Part shown: in pieces, positions 23,743-36,510 of the stretch | Layout: every line of letters begins with the position of its first letter | Position numbering within the stretch: position 1 is the first letter of the stretch | Assembly (NCBI RefSeq): GCF_032854445.1 | Contig: NC_088301.1 | Location: forward strand, 56,248,512-56,312,511 | Direction of reading: 5' to 3' | Source: Liolophura sinensis | Taxonomy: Eukaryota > Mollusca > Polyplacophora > Chitonida > Chitonidae | Length of the DNA stretch: 64,000 nt | Made by a program: the position numbers and the translations under genes | The notes under the pieces: generated by a model | What the model saw: the letters and a program-made list of their open reading frames with translations, nothing else | Told to the model about the DNA's origin: nothing | Databases searched by the model: none

Positions 23743-25507
23743 CTGAAAATGAAAAGATATACGAGGTAAATTACATGTATATGCATATTGTTTGCATAAT
23801 CGTCTACATTACAAGAGGAGATGTAATACAGATAGGAAATATTCAGTATGTTTATATCATATTTACAGAATAATTTGTACTAGTGTTTATTATCCTTTGT
23901 CAGTTACGGGACGTATTCAAATATACATGTTAAATAAAGATGACCTTTCAAACAACATCGAGTGTGTCACACAACACTGGTACATTTACATCCCTGAGTA
24001 ATATCATTTCATGCTGTTTATGTCTACAAATAAAAGAATTTGAGTTTGCTTGTTAGATTTGCTTTTATGGTTTATGTAAAGGTGAACTACACGAATTTCC
24101 TTCAGTGATAAAAGTGTTAATTATTTTGCATAGTTTATAGATATCACTTTTGTTTTTTACATTTTTGATGTTTTATACCCAGGTGCCATATGTGAATAAA
24201 TATTTGTTTTATGACGTTCCAATCTGAGATCAGTAGTATTATCGTTGATTGGTCTACATGTAGGACCCTTGCAGAGGGAGTAAAAGAGAATGGCATTATA
24301 AGATATGTGTTTTTTTTTTTCATCTTCTGGGGTAGAATAGACTTTAACACCTTGGTCCTGATGTTTATTGTGTTACCCGATAGCGCATATTCTCCGGATT
24401 TGACTTGGTGCGAAACAAGGTTCAGCGGTACTGGGTTACACAAGAAATAAGGCGGTGTTAAACATTTAATTAAGACTTTATTTACTTTAATTAGCATACA
24501 CATGTAAAGCTACATTTACTTTCTGACATACACACTTCAACAATCTTCTTATACATGAATGCATCATGATGGTTGGCTGAAGGCAACTTTGGCAATATTG
24601 CAGCCATTTAGGGGCAAACAATTTTTTGCCCATTTTTTTTTGCCCAGGTCAACATTTTTGCCCACAACTAATACTGATCTGTAACTAAACTCAGGAGCAA
24701 CTAGCTCCTCGGATAAAGTCTACTATGTTTCAATGATTAGCACTTACAGTAAAAGCCCTAAAATTTTCCCACCCTGATTTCTGAAGAGGCAATGAAATAC
24801 AAACAAACCTCAAAACAACTTTCAATTGTGTAAAGCACGAAACTTAGTCAAGGGAGAAATTTTAGGTCATTCACCATGTGAGAGACGGTGCATAAGCTGC
24901 TCAGTGCCTTGGTTATGGTCACATCTGAATGTCCCAAAACAACTTTCTTTGGAAAATACTTTCTTAAATAGCATATTTATTTATTTATTTGATTGGTGTT
25001 TTATGATGTACTCAAGAATATTTCACTTATACGATGGCAGCCAGCATTATGGTGGGAGGATCTTCGCACATACGGCCGGCTTAAATAATGTAAGTACATG
25101 GTCAAGATATTGGAAATTGATGAAATCAAATGCAAGGACAGAGAGCTTTATTTAAATAAAGAGTATGATATTCTTATATTCCCATATTTGACTGACACCC
25201 AACTGGATTCATTATCACCCCCAGCCAACAGTACAAGTCTGTCAAATATTTCTTCAAGACTGTTAACATGTATGAACAGTGATTTACTCATACACATAAA
25301 TGAGTTTATATAAGCCTTGACTAGTATTATTTCTTAAAGCATGAATGTCACCATTCTTCACAAATGAACAAAGGCTTTGGTTAGTATAACTTCAGGTAGA
25401 GTAAGCAGACGATTCAGAACAACGTTTCACAATAGGCCTACAGTATAACTTTACATGTACATCTACCGTACACATCCCCTAACACTACCTGACTGACATA
25501 TACTTAC
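23743..25507. other. Intron 4
   Basis: No supported exon. It contains a truncated family-1 SINE at 24969-25081 (minus), with TTTATTTGATTGGTGTTTTA at its left end and ACATACGGCCGG at its right. Confidence 0.6.
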
Positions 25508-25648
25508 CATCACTAGGTGTCCTCCACGTGATGTTCACACCCACAAAACCACGATTGTCTGTTTTTGAGACAGAATGTGATTGAATATTCAGATGCTCAG
25601 GCTTCCCTGGCCAATTATGGCTGTCAGAGAATGCTGTAGACAGGCAGT
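25508..25648 (-). CDS. IL-17R-like exon 4 (fibronectin-III-like domain 1)
   Basis: A 141-nt exon with a TGATTTCAG acceptor and a GTAAGT donor, phase 1 in and out. It contains a Cys, a WPGKPEHLNIQS block and VNITWRTPSD. The latter is a typical fibronectin-III C-strand (hydrophobic-x-W followed by Pro-x-Asp) with an N-linked glycosylation sequon, NIT. This supports a cell-surface cytokine-receptor module. Confidence 0.85.
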
Positions 25649-26221
25649 CTGAAATCAAAGTAATGCAATATGAGATCAAGTCTACATGATACCCACTGTA
25701 CTGTGTACCTGTGTATATAATATAGCTGAATTTCAAAGAGAAATGGCAACTTGATACACCTTTTGTAAACAATTCCAGAAAATGGATACATCACACGTTA
25801 CACCTTGAGCAGGTATGCATCTTGCCAAACCGGTTTGTTACATCATCAAAGACACGTTTCAGTTCAATAACTTTTATACCCTTATGGTTACATGTATTTG
25901 TTACCAGTTTACTTGTCACTGACTTATTTGTTAAGAGGGACAGACTAACCTGACCCAGTTTGTACTTTTGTATTTTTACCATAATTTGAAATTACAGTAA
26001 GGAAGCTTTCAGTCAGTGCACAAATGTTTCTCTAATTCAGCCCATGCACAGCCCATTTTCGCAACCTCCGTTTACCTGAAAATGTACATCTATACCATCT
26101 TAAAAATGTACACTGATTGGCAGCCTGAAAATACCGCTTGGTGTGCAGTGTTAACACAATATTAAAATACTTAGCTTAAGGATACATGAAACGGTACTAC
26201 ATAACGAAGAGTATATTTTAA

Positions 26222-27058
26222 AGGATTAGCGTCCAGATTTATTATTTATTCATAGTTAGCTACCTCTTTATATATTGTTAAACTGAGTGCAACGAAATAT
26301 TGAAAAGGGAACATTAATCTGAGTAATGTGGCAATGAATATGACTTGAAAATGAGGCAGGTTTTATGCATTTTTTTTCCAACACTTGACAGTCTCTGCCG
26401 AATTACGTTACACAAGCTCAACCTTTTCGAGTTGTCAGAGCTTCGCCATTTAGTTCAGTCCTCAGGAAGGTGTGGGTCTACAGCGCAAGAAGGAGGAAGG
26501 ATTTTGTACCCATGGTAAACAGCTGTATTTGCTCTCGCCATATTACAGCTGAAAGCTGCGACAGCTGAATTTTCATGCAGCTGAAATACAGCTGAATTTC
26601 CACCACACACTTGCACACTTATGCACACTAGTACTTATAAAATACTATTAACTGAAATTAAAATTTCTGGATAGTAAATCTTTGTACACTCTAACACCGA
26701 CGTCCACATCCTACATATATTTATACTGTACACATCTCTTATGAATTTAGAATACCACAGGGAATAGAATGCTACTTGTTGTGAAGCGGACAGATCAAAA
26801 AAAATAGTAAATAAATATTAAATCATAAGACAATCACACGAAATGTACAGTGTAGCATGGGGTAAAGCTATAGCAAAATTCTACTTTAACATCTGAAGAC
26901 TCGGAGTCTGAAGTCTGGCCAGAGATGCCAGTGTCATAAATTGGAACTTCAACATCATCCACTATGGGTTCAAATTGATTGAGCAACATATTTTCTGCTG
27001 TGTAGATAGAATCCATTAGATTAGATTAGGACCAGTAGCTAATCTGGAGACTAATCCT
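26222..27058 (-). mobile_element. TTAA-type DNA element B (piggyBac-like, non-autonomous)
   Basis: 837 bp flanked on both sides by TTAA (26218-26221 and 27059-27062), the target site of the piggyBac superfamily. Inverted termini are AGGATTAGCGTCCAGATTTA at the left and the inverse of TAATCTGGAGACTAATCCT at the right. The minus strand encodes VPIYDTGISGQTSDSESSD, matching element A. No catalytic DDD domain is visible, so it would need a transposase supplied from elsewhere. Confidence 0.75.
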
Positions 27059-27839
27059 TTAAGGAACATGAATTAAGAGACATGTTTGCAAAAAAATTAG
27101 AAAAAAAAACTTAAGCCCAGCGCAAACAAACAACATATGTTGTCGAAAACGAGAATTGTTGCAGACAACTAAAATTCCCCCAAAGTTACTTGTGTGCACT
27201 TAACAACAAGAAGAATTCCTCAATGTGGAACATTTGATCCAAAGATTTAGCTTTTTAATTTTGGGCAATCCAGAAACAAATGAGCCAGCCGGGCACAAGA
27301 TTTCGCTTGTCTGCGGGCAATTTGGATCTTGTGAGATCGTTATCATCAACATCATCCAATCAGCGTCTATGGAAATGTCATGTAAGTACATACAAATGGA
27401 AGCTTTGACTCAACTTTTTGGGGTCACACAATCTTGAATGTATCACATGACCGTCTTTCGCCACTGGAATATTCAAAAATGGACAACAGATGTTGCTCGT
27501 GCTCGAGGGTAACTGATATTCCGAATCATCTGACACAGAGATCTGAAAATCTGATTTTTCACAAAAAATATTGTTCAAGTACGCTAGACTTAAGGACCCC
27601 TATTTGCACTCTCCCTGCAAACAAACTTGTTTTGACAGCTGTCACTGTCAACGTCACCATAGCAGGCTACTTCATTTCCAGACTGACTGATGCAGCCTTA
27701 CAGAACATTCCAAGAAGAAAACTGTTAAGATCTTTTGCAGTATTGCAGTACCCCGACAAATGCATTTGTTTGAAATGTGTAACACCATCAGCACTGTGGT
27801 GAGTGTAACCCGAGGGAAATCTTCATGGGTTTTGATGAT

Positions 27840-28240
27840 CGGCATGTGGTTACCATGACAAAGGTGCAAGTGGACAAATGTGTCCACCACAAATGAAACC
27901 TTTATGCGGAACACAGTTGGAGTTGTTTCATTTCACACTGTCATCTTTTTATGTATGCATCCACCAAAAATTAAAACTCTACACAGAAAACAGTTATAGA
28001 GTTATAGCCCAAAATCATGTCATTTATATAGTATATATAAGGAAAATGGTTACCATGACAACTGCGAAAATAGACAATTGTGAGTCACGACACATTGTCA
28101 TCTGTAAATCTATGTATCCACCAAAAAATAAAAATTTATATTAAAAACTGTTGGAGATATAGCCTTGACAGGAATACGGACAAACGGACAAAGTCGATAT
28201 AATATAATACGCTCCACCTATTGAGGGGTCGTATAAAAAC
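27840..28240 (+). repeat. Interspersed repeat R, copy 2
   Basis: Same layout as 3675-4010: GGTTACCATGACAA blocks, AACAGTTGGAGTTGTT, TGTATCCACCAAAAAATAAA, and the ending ACGCTCCACCTATTGAGG. In both copies it lies near a family-2 SINE. Confidence 0.65.
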
Positions 28241-28440
28241 CAAACGTTTCATGGACCCTTGATGTGTAACCTTTTGTTCCCAAGTCGTGTGACACTGCGA
28301 GAAATCAGTCAATCAGTGGAAGTGAAATTAACACATGAATGCTGAGATGCGCCTATGCCCAGGAACCAATAACTGGGAATGTCAACCCTTGTGTGCAGAT
28401 ATTCATTGTTCATCTACAGCTGTTTGCCCCATCGTACTTT

Positions 28441-28780
28441 GAGTGAGTGAGTGCTCGGGGTTTAACATCGTACGTAACAATTTTTCAGTCATATCACTTA
28501 GAGTACATGTAATGTGCGTTCTTTTTCCAAGACCGTTTTCGACCACTAGTGCATTATCTAATGCTGCTTCACTGAGACGACTCACCGAAGGCAAGTAAGC
28601 TGTCCTACCCGAGCCATCATACTGATACGGTCAACCAGCCGTTGCACTTCAATTCGTGCTGAATGTCAAGCGAGGAAGCTACAATTTCCTTGTTTCCGTT
28701 CGTAGGTGTGATCGTACCCAGGATTGACCCTCGATCTACCACCCCCAGGGGACGCCCTACCAATTGAGCCATCAGGACCC
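28441..28780 (-). mobile_element. Family-2 tRNA-derived SINE, copy 2
   Basis: Matches 3078-3425 across tail, body (GCTGCTTCACTGAGACGACT, GAGCCATCATACTGATACGG) and a tRNA-like head with TCAATTGG-type A-box remnants near 28760. Confidence 0.72.
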
Positions 28781-29867
28781 ATTCACATTGTGCTTTGAAG
28801 GGAACACTTAAGTTTCAGAATGACTTGATTTTACAATAAATGTCATACTATTTTCACTTAGAACAGTATGCTGCTTGCTCTTTCAACAATTTAAGAATTA
28901 CAGTATGCGCCCTATCTAGATCTCTACCTGGATGTACATGGCCACCAGCACTGATCAAATGACCTCACCGCTGTAGTTAAAGTGAACATAAAGTCAGCCA
29001 CTAAAGCTGAATTAATTAATAAAGTAGTACTGTAGAAATGTTCTAAAAATATTTTTAAAAATTCTACACCGCTTATCAACAAAATAAATAGCAAACAATT
29101 GTCACTACATAGCCACTCATTTGGCGATGCCAGTTTGCCATGTTATAGCAATCTAGAGTGACGTCACAAAACCTTGGAGCTCTCTCGTACCGAATGTATA
29201 AACAATGTGACAATGAGAAAATAGGAACAAAAACGCCTGATACACAGCCAAAGAGTATCAGTTCTGTTCCGTGTTCAAAGGGCCAATGTTTCCTTTAGTT
29301 TGGCGCTCGGTCAGGGCCATGTTCGTGAACACAAGCGTCGTGTTTTAATGGTCCTGCTAATCCTTGTCCTACCTTGGGTGTAAGCATTTGGCCTCGCTGG
29401 CTGTACTGACTTCAGTGAATTCATCGAACATAGCAGGACCTTCTGATTGATAACAGACCCTTTCATTCTGATTTTGGGAAGATATTTTCGAAATAAAGCT
29501 GACTCACTATTTTTTTTTTCAAGCAATGATTCTCACCAGCTTATCCTGACAAGTTACTGCTGCCTCCTCCACAGTATGTACGCATTGTGACACAGGTAGT
29601 CGTTCTCAGTACCCTGCCCATAAATGTTGGGTTCAAAATACATCAGTTTGACACTTAAACTAACTCTAAAATCTAACTTAGTGCAGTAATACCTGTCTAT
29701 CCACTATAAGAAACCACAGCGCCAATTGAGAGCTATTGGCTTTTTTGACGTGACAGTCAATTTTCATGTGACCCTTTCAGCACTAGTGACTGTCCCAGTT
29801 CATAAGGGCTTCTACAACCTGGCCTCTCAGAGTGAATTGTTCATCTGTGCCATATCTCCAATGCTGA

Positions 29868-30032
29868 TTTATTTATTTATTTGATTGGTGTTTTACGCCG
29901 TACTCAGAATATTTCACTTATACAACAGCGGCCAGCATTATGGCAGGTGGAAACCGGGCACAGCCCGGGGGAAACCTACGACCATCCGCAGGTTGGTGGC
30001 AGACCTTCCCACTTATGGCCGGAGGGTCCCCA
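29868..30032 (-). mobile_element. Family-1 SINE, truncated
   Basis: The tail TTATTTATTTGATTGGTGTT, the core CCAGCATTATGGC and CGACCATCCGCAGGTTGG are present. It breaks off before the tRNA head, after GGCCGGAGG. Confidence 0.75.
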
Positions 30033-30485
30033 ATGTTGAAGTTCCTCTTCTCAGCTTTCAAAACCTTATAGAATTTTTTACATATTTTCTATGATAACTG
30101 TGTCCTATATCATTTTTTCCATGTGTATAAAGTGGCAGACTTTCTGTTCACTTTACATAATGTTACAACTATAGGTATTTTGTGCAAGGAGGCCCTGAAA
30201 CCTCGCAGAATCCGAGGGGGGGGGGGGGTATTTTTTTTTATTGGTTTTCAAGCTGAAAGGGGGAAACCTTTTGTCCTTGACTGAATGATTAAAAGAATTA
30301 TGTTAAAACTGTCATCTATGTCATATATCTAGAAAACTGCCTACACAGCTGTTTGAAAATACCGGGGGCGTTATCTTGTTTCTAATTCTTTTTCTTCTAG
30401 GTCAGTTAGTTTGGCAGCTACAGTACATGTACATTGAATCCATATATATTGAACACTGTAATGTTCTTCTCAAGAATCAATTATA

Positions 30486-30706
30486 ATACCCTAACCCCTC
30501 CACCTTTTCGCATAGGAAAGAGCAACCTTCGTGCAATTTATGCACCCTTTTAATTTGACTTTGTAGACAAAATTGCAGTGGTTGGCATGGCCAATTTCAG
30601 GGATTCAGGAAAGTATAATTTTTTTAGTTAGCTCACAATATTGCCCTCACAATATGCTTAAATAAATATCTTGCAAACATGAGAAAAGGTTGGAGACTTA
30701 CAGTAC
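30486..30706 (-). repeat. MITE copy 3
   Basis: Inverted relative to copies 1 and 2: CCACCTTTTCGCATAGG at the left and AAAAGGTTGGAGACTTACAG at the right, with the GCAGTGGTTGGCATGGCC interior. Confidence 0.7.
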
Positions 30707-31000
30707 TAGTCATATTCAGTTTGAAACAATATCAAAATGTTTAAATCTTTTGAAACTCCCAATTAATTTGATTTACAAACCATAGAAAGTTTTGAATTTT
30801 GATATACAAGATATGCTCCTTTTGTAGGGGTTGAATCATTTTAATCTTACAACAATACTTTCTACTCTCTACAATTGTTTAAAACGTATTACACGATTTC
30901 AGAAATGGAATTTTAGCCCATTCATTTTACTAAGACTTAGAAGGTTTCAAAAAACATGCTATATATCTTAATATACCAGCATTGCTGTGCTGCTGGTCAC

Positions 31001-31108
31001 CTGTTACAACATTATCATGTTGAAAACTGCTCTGTATTGAAGCAGAGGGTCCCAACCATTTAATATGAAGACTGTTTGGAAGAGCCAGCCGTGCATCTGC
31101 AAGCAGTT
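31001..31108 (-). CDS. IL-17R-like exon 3 (ectodomain)
   Basis: A 108-nt exon, phase 1 in and phase 1 out, with a GTGACC donor. The acceptor chosen is TATGTATAG, because the nearby ATTCAG acceptor gives the wrong phase. It encodes roughly LLADARLALPNSLHIKWLGP and about 15 further residues, a beta-rich stretch of the first extracellular domain. There is no close family motif here. It is placed by reading frame and by the phase match on both sides. Confidence 0.65.
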
Positions 31109-32478
31109 CTATACATACACTGAATGGTAAAATAAATGAAATGAAATTAACACACACATACCATATTTTATAAAGGATAGGTCTATGGGGTTAAGAAGGT
31201 AATTAAGATTCTAAACATGCCCTAAAGGATTATTTTTCACTTCTTCACGACCCAGAACTTGTACATCCTAAGAAAATTGTTTGTTGTGGAAAAAGGCAAT
31301 ATCAAGCCTATGAAAGCCCAGCTTTTAATGTGTGACATTCTGGTTACTCCCAACATGAGCATATTTATATTCATGGCCCTGCATCACATTGAGTAATAAA
31401 TCGCCCAAAGGCACCTTTGTTTACACATGCGTAAATATCAAGAAATAATCAAAGCCTAATAAGATGTTGTGTCATCACCCCTGGTCAAAGGTATTTTTTT
31501 AAAACATTGTGAAGACATATACTTGTTAAAGTAGAGGGTATCAACGGTGGGTGGTTAACTTAAAATGAATATCTCTATCACAATAGTAATAATTGGTACT
31601 GAATGTATATACACACATGTATAAATACATATATATGTATAAATACATGCATATATATATATATATATCTAAAAGAAAAAGTTGATTGTTCTAATGTGGA
31701 GAATAAGTATAAGAAATAACAAGGGAAACCTTCTCAAATTTCTACATTGTTTTATTCCAACTGCAGTTTCGAACTTTCATTCTCATCAGGGATACTGAGT
31801 GTTAGCATTGCAAAGTCAGGATTATATACAGTATATGGTCAGTGTACACCAGTATAGTGACAACAGTGGTCGCTCAACAACAGGATACCAGAAAGGTGAG
31901 TACTGACTTGAATTTAACACTTCACGCTTAACATAATTGAGAAATCAAACAGGACAATTCTAGTACAATACAATACAAAGACAGCTGTTAAGCCTGTCAT
32001 GATAAGTCCAAGATACAGTTTAATATGTTAAAAATGAATTAGGGATGGTGATTTTCATGATATAAAGGGAAGACAGTAAATAGTGGTAAAGAGAAACATT
32101 CGGTGCACATTCTGAATAGGTTTTAGCACTGGCATTAGCATTTAACATCTGTCAGGTAAAATGATGATGTGTCTAAATGTCACGTACGCCAGTATACTCT
32201 TAACTGAGTACTGTGTTTGGCATACATTTGTTGTGTAAATCTGTGACCCTAAAGGTTGCATGTTGTTATGTTCTGTAATTCTGTATTACAACAGGCTGAC
32301 TAGATGGCTATGATAGTGCGAAACTGAATGCGCCTAGATCAAGGACCTACATAACCACGGTGTGGAGTCGTTTATGTACTAGTGTAAATCTAACTAGATT
32401 CTCAGAGAGCTAATATGGTGTTGTTGTTGGATAATGATATGGAATAGGATTATCTCATGGCAGTTGATGTGTATATAT

Positions 32479-32551
32479 TGTCGTTAGGCGAAGCTGGAGT
32501 GCACACGCGCTCAACATTTATTACATACAGCAATCAATGACGTACATCACA
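32479..32551 (-). repeat. 3' LTR (73 bp, deleted) and polypurine tract
   Basis: On the minus strand it begins TGTGATGTACGTCATTG right after the polypurine tract AAAAAGGGGGA (32552-32562), and ends CGCCTAACGACA. It lacks about 30 bp in each of two places relative to the 5' LTR. Confidence 0.7.
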
Positions 32552-32843
32552 TCCCCCTTTTTATAAAAACATCAGAAATAAGAATGCAGTATTTAACACA
32601 TTACTGTCAATCAACTTCAACCAATTACATTTAAAGCATTATTGTCATAAAAGCAGCACAAATAAGACATTTCAGTTAATACATGATCAATCACAATTCT
32701 GTTTTCTCCCATCCAATTGTATAATCAATTCAATATGTAAACTAAAACATAATAAAGCACACATACATATACACAGTTGTAATCAATCTCAATCTGATTT
32801 GATAAACATCAACATTTATCAAATTACAGTACATCAGTATTTA

Positions 32844-33970
32844 TCAACACATCAATAACATCAGTTCATGTATCTCTCTAACGCATTGGTATTCTGACTT
32901 GACGACCGCTGCGTTTGTCATTTCTGATTTGGATACACATTTGCTATCTTGTACCTGGACTTGTTTACTTTGAACCTGAGTTCTTATTGGTCTAGGTATT
33001 TTGCTTGGTGTTTTAACACTTCTATTTACAGGAATGCACATGTCCTCTATTAGTTCAAAATACTCATCAGGATTGTGTGCACTTGTCAAATACTCAGATG
33101 CCACTTCTGGTGATTCTCTAACTACCTGGTGGTTTCGCCTTAGCTCTGAACATGATTCTACTTTCACAACATAAGACCTTGGCTTTTCAGATTCTGTTTG
33201 AACAATACCAGGTTGCCATTTTCTTGTTCTTTTCTTGACTCTAACACTATCTCCCTTTGCTAAATTAGTCATTTGCCTTATATCTTTATCAAAGTAGCTT
33301 TTCTGAGATTGTTGGTTCTCATTTGAAGACATTTTAGTAGACCTGTCTACTATCTGGTGTTCTTGGCTTTAACATTGAGGATTTCATTGGCAACTTTGTG
33401 TTTAACCTGCGGCCCATTAACTGCAAAGGCGAATAACCTATCCCGTTTAGCAGCATGTTCTGTACACTAACAAAGCGTACATGGATCATCTGACTTTTTG
33501 ATCAAGTTTTTTAGTGTCTTAACCATGCGATCAGCTTGACCGTTTGAGTGAGGATATCTGGGGCTGCTTGTTGTGTGCGTAAATTCCCAAGTCGTGGAAA
33601 ACTTTCTAAACTCTGCGCTTGCGTATTGTGAACCATTGTCCGAAACAACTTTTCTAGGTATCCCGTGTCGTGAAAAGATCGACTTACGCGCGTTAATAAC
33701 TGTTTGCGCTCGTCTGTCTTTTCTCAAACCATACACCTCTGGAAATTTTGAATAGTAATCTACTACTATAAGGTATGACCTTGATATTCAACAAGATCTG
33801 AGGCCAGTTTTACCCATGGAGCATCTGGAATATCATGACTTATCATCGGCTCCCTATTTTGCTGTTTACACTTTCGTTGCACTTTCTACACTTTTGAACT
33901 ACTTCCTCAATTGATCTGTTAATTCGTGGCCAAAATATCGCTTCTCTTGCTTTGTTTTTACATTTTACCA
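32844..33970 (-). pseudogene. Integrase remnant (Ty3-like)
   Basis: HHCC region with CRKCN near 33870. The catalytic core has HGIPRKVVSDNGSQYASAEF (central Asp block) and SPRYPHSNGQADRMVKTLKN (the Glu position has become Asp in QAD). The C-terminal region (32844-33332) has LAKGDSVRVKKRTRKWQPGI, a known C-terminal fold of these integrases. Interrupted by stops near 33340-33460 and 33760. Confidence 0.85.
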
Positions 33971-34329
33971 CCTCCAAGTATGATTCATGATCTTTCTTTA
34001 ACATTTTCTTCCTCATTTTTGTCAGAATAACAACTTGCTCACATTTGAAAAGTACTCGGTCAACTACTCCTAATTCATCTTTAATGTTTCAGTATTCTCA
34101 CCACTCATGTGGGCAATCTTTTATCTCGATTGGCTATCCCTCTCGAGCAAGCGAAACTACTTTTGACAACGTTTTGTCATGCTGCGTTTCGTGTTTTAAC
34201 TTTTCAAACTATTCTGGGGAAAATGGGGTTGTTCCCTGACCAAAAATACTTTACGGGGTGCTTCTAACCGGCTACCTGCTTTCGGTAAGTAAGCTCTACT
34301 CAATGCATCTGTTAACCAGAGTTCTTTCC

Positions 34330-35310
34330 CTTTTTTTTACTTCACCTCTAACAGGTAAGGCGGTTTTCCGTCTTGTATCAACACGGAACCTAAGCCTTTT
34401 GAACTGGCGTCCACTGACAATGTGAGGGGTTTGTCTACATCGTAAAATGCTAACACTGGAGCTGTCGTGAGAAGCTCACATAACTTTGTGTAACATTTCT
34501 CATGTTTATCTGTCCATTCCCATTCTACTCCTTTCATTAACAGTTCTCTCAATGGGGCGTTTGCTCAGATAGATGGGGTATGAATTTGTGAATATATGTC
34601 AACATGCCTAGAAATCTCTGTAAGCTTTGTTTATCAGTCGGCCTTGGCATTTCTAACCCTGCCTTGACTTTTTCCGGATCTATTTTTAGACCGCTGTCTG
34701 TGTCCTAGATAAGCTCTCTCTGATTTTTTGAAGTCTAACTTGTCTTTGATCAGTTTCAGATTTCCTTTTCTCGCTATTTCTAGCACATGCTTTACTCTGC
34801 TTTCATGTTCTACATCCGTCTGTTCCCAAAACCAGAATATCGTCCATTACGACATCTACTCCTTCTAGGTCTTCAAAAAGTTCTGACATTCTAGCCTGGA
34901 AAATTTCTGGAATGCTGTTTATTCCAAATGGGGCTCCCAAAAATCTGTACCTTGCGAAAAGTACAGTATTCTGAACTTTTCTCATCTAATTTCATTGGCC
35001 AGTAGCCACTTTTGGCATCAAATTTAGAGAAATATCTACTCCCTGTAAGTTTTGTCCCCTCCTTCTCTATGATATTCATGAGATCTTTGTATTGCTTCAT
35101 TTAAATCTCTGAGTTCTAAGCATACTCTGAGGTCACCATTGGGTTTGACTACAGTTACAAAACTATTAACCCATTCTGTTGGTTCACTATGTTTTGTGAT
35201 CGCAATCAAGCTTTCCATTCTGTCTAGTTCAGCTTTTAGTTTGTCTTTCAGAGCTAGTGGTACAGATCTAGGTGGGTGTACTACTGGAGTAACATTTTCT
35301 TTCAACCTGT
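34330..35310 (-). pseudogene. Reverse transcriptase and RNase H remnants (Ty3-like)
   Basis: Pieces in order: TEWVNSFVTVVKPNGDLRVC, FSKFDAKSGYW, FLGAPFGINSIPEIFQ, VVMDDILV (the active-site block with Met-Asp-Asp). Then comes an RNase H start with LSVDASSKGLGSVLIQDGKP. At least four frame changes separate them. Confidence 0.85.
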
Positions 35311-35659
35311 CCCTGATTCCTCATGTTTCTCTACTTTTTCTTTCACTTTCTCTTGTTTACCTTGTTTTGCTTTTTGTGCACCTTTCTTTTCTATTGGTAC
35401 CCTTTCATGCTGATTTTTCTCTGTGATTACCGTGTTTACCCTCTTAATTATCTTTAACTCTTTTTCACAAAGGTTTGCACTCAAAACTGTTGGAGAATTA
35501 CCTTCTACCATGTGAAAAGTTATCGGGTGTAGCTCTTGTTTTCATACAAGATTTTCCTTGCCTTCTCTTTTCATTGTGTCTCCTTCCTCCACCACGCCAA
35601 CCGCTGTTAAATCGTCCTTTGTATTGTCCTCAACCTGGTGGATTTCTCTGCTGATTTTT

Positions 35660-36300
35660 GTTTGGACAGGACACAGAAAAATGTCCAAAGTTGGAACACG
35701 AAATATACCATTTTCCTTGCGCTGGACAATGTTTGTTTACATATACATGCCCACAGCTGTTACAATTGCCCTTGTTGGTTCCCATGGCTACCACGTGCAC
35801 TGGCTACTTCGGCTGACCTACTTCTGCATTGTTCATCACTTGCCTATGTCTGACTGTTGTCTTGTATGCACGACAAATGTTTATCGTTGCAGACAAATTC
35901 AAATCTGGCGTTCTCAACAGTCAAAGTCGAAATTTATCACTTCGGATACCACTGACAATTCTGCTGCTTATAAGCGTGTCTTTTAAGTCACCAAAATTAT
36001 AATCTTTGGCCATATATGTTAGCTGAGTCAAATATTTATCAAAAGTCTCATGTGGTTCTTGGGCTCCCGTCAAAAAGATGTGGTGATAGTAACTCAAATT
36101 CTGTGCTTGTGGTTGACAATACCTTTCAAATTTCTGTACGACTTTTCCATACCTCTCAAGATCTCCATCAGCATCTCCCGGTTCATCCCATTTCAGTCCA
36201 CTGAGCACTGTTATCGCTTCTTCCCCAGCAACATGTAGGAACCTGGCGATGCACGCTTTATCCGGTTTCTCAGCGATGCGGTCAAATACAGCTCAAATGT
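35660..36300 (-). pseudogene. Gag remnant of the Ty3-like element
   Basis: Capsid-like segment with KFERYCQPQAQNLSYYHHIF and FDKYLTQLTYMAKDYNFGD, typical of Ty3 Gag. A decayed zinc-knuckle region follows near 35670-35780 (CNSCGH, then CSNFGHFSVSCP, one Cys of the CCHC pattern replaced by Phe). Plus-strand ORFs over this region are antisense shadows. Confidence 0.7.
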
Positions 36301-36381
36301 CTGCTTGAAACGTTTCCAATTTAGTTGATTCATTGTGGTGACGGAAAATTTCTACCGAAAACCCACTAAATTCTGACACCA

Positions 36382-36510
36382 TGTCATGTACTAACATCAA
36401 ACCACAAGGTAGGCGAAGCTGGAGTGTACTTGCGCTCAGCATTTATTACATAAGGAGTGCGTACTGTATCATGTGACCAGCTATGACGACAATCTATGAT
36501 GTACATCACA
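36382..36510 (-). repeat. 5' LTR (129 bp) and adjacent primer-binding site
   Basis: On the minus strand it begins TGTGATGTACATCATAG and ends ATGACA. It contains AATAAA within TGTAATAAATGCTGAGCG and the shared block CTCCAGCTTCGCCTA. Immediately after it, TGGTGTCAGAA (36371-36381) has the TGG start of a tRNA-primer site. Confidence 0.7.

Larger units (their letters stand above)
25649..31000. other. Intron 3
   Basis: Holds TTAA element B, repeat R copy 2, a family-2 SINE, a family-1 SINE and MITE copy 3. The segment 27120-27800 has several short ORFs without recognisable domains. A short poly-G run lies near 30215-30228. Confidence 0.6.
32479..36510 (-). mobile_element. Broken Ty3/gypsy-like LTR retrotransposon
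   Basis: Read on the minus strand: 5' LTR, primer-binding site, Gag, reverse transcriptase, RNase H, integrase, polypurine tract, 3' LTR. This order (RT before integrase) marks the Ty3 group. It is flanked by ATATA on both sides (32474-32478 and 36511-36515), a possible 5-bp target duplication in low-complexity sequence. Every coding domain is split by frameshifts or stops, so this is a dead copy. It lies in the same orientation as the host gene inside intron 2. Confidence 0.82.

Noticed and set aside
35558-35986. Plus-strand ORF of 142 codons
   Set aside because: It is antisense to the Gag remnant of the Ty3-like element and has no domain of its own.
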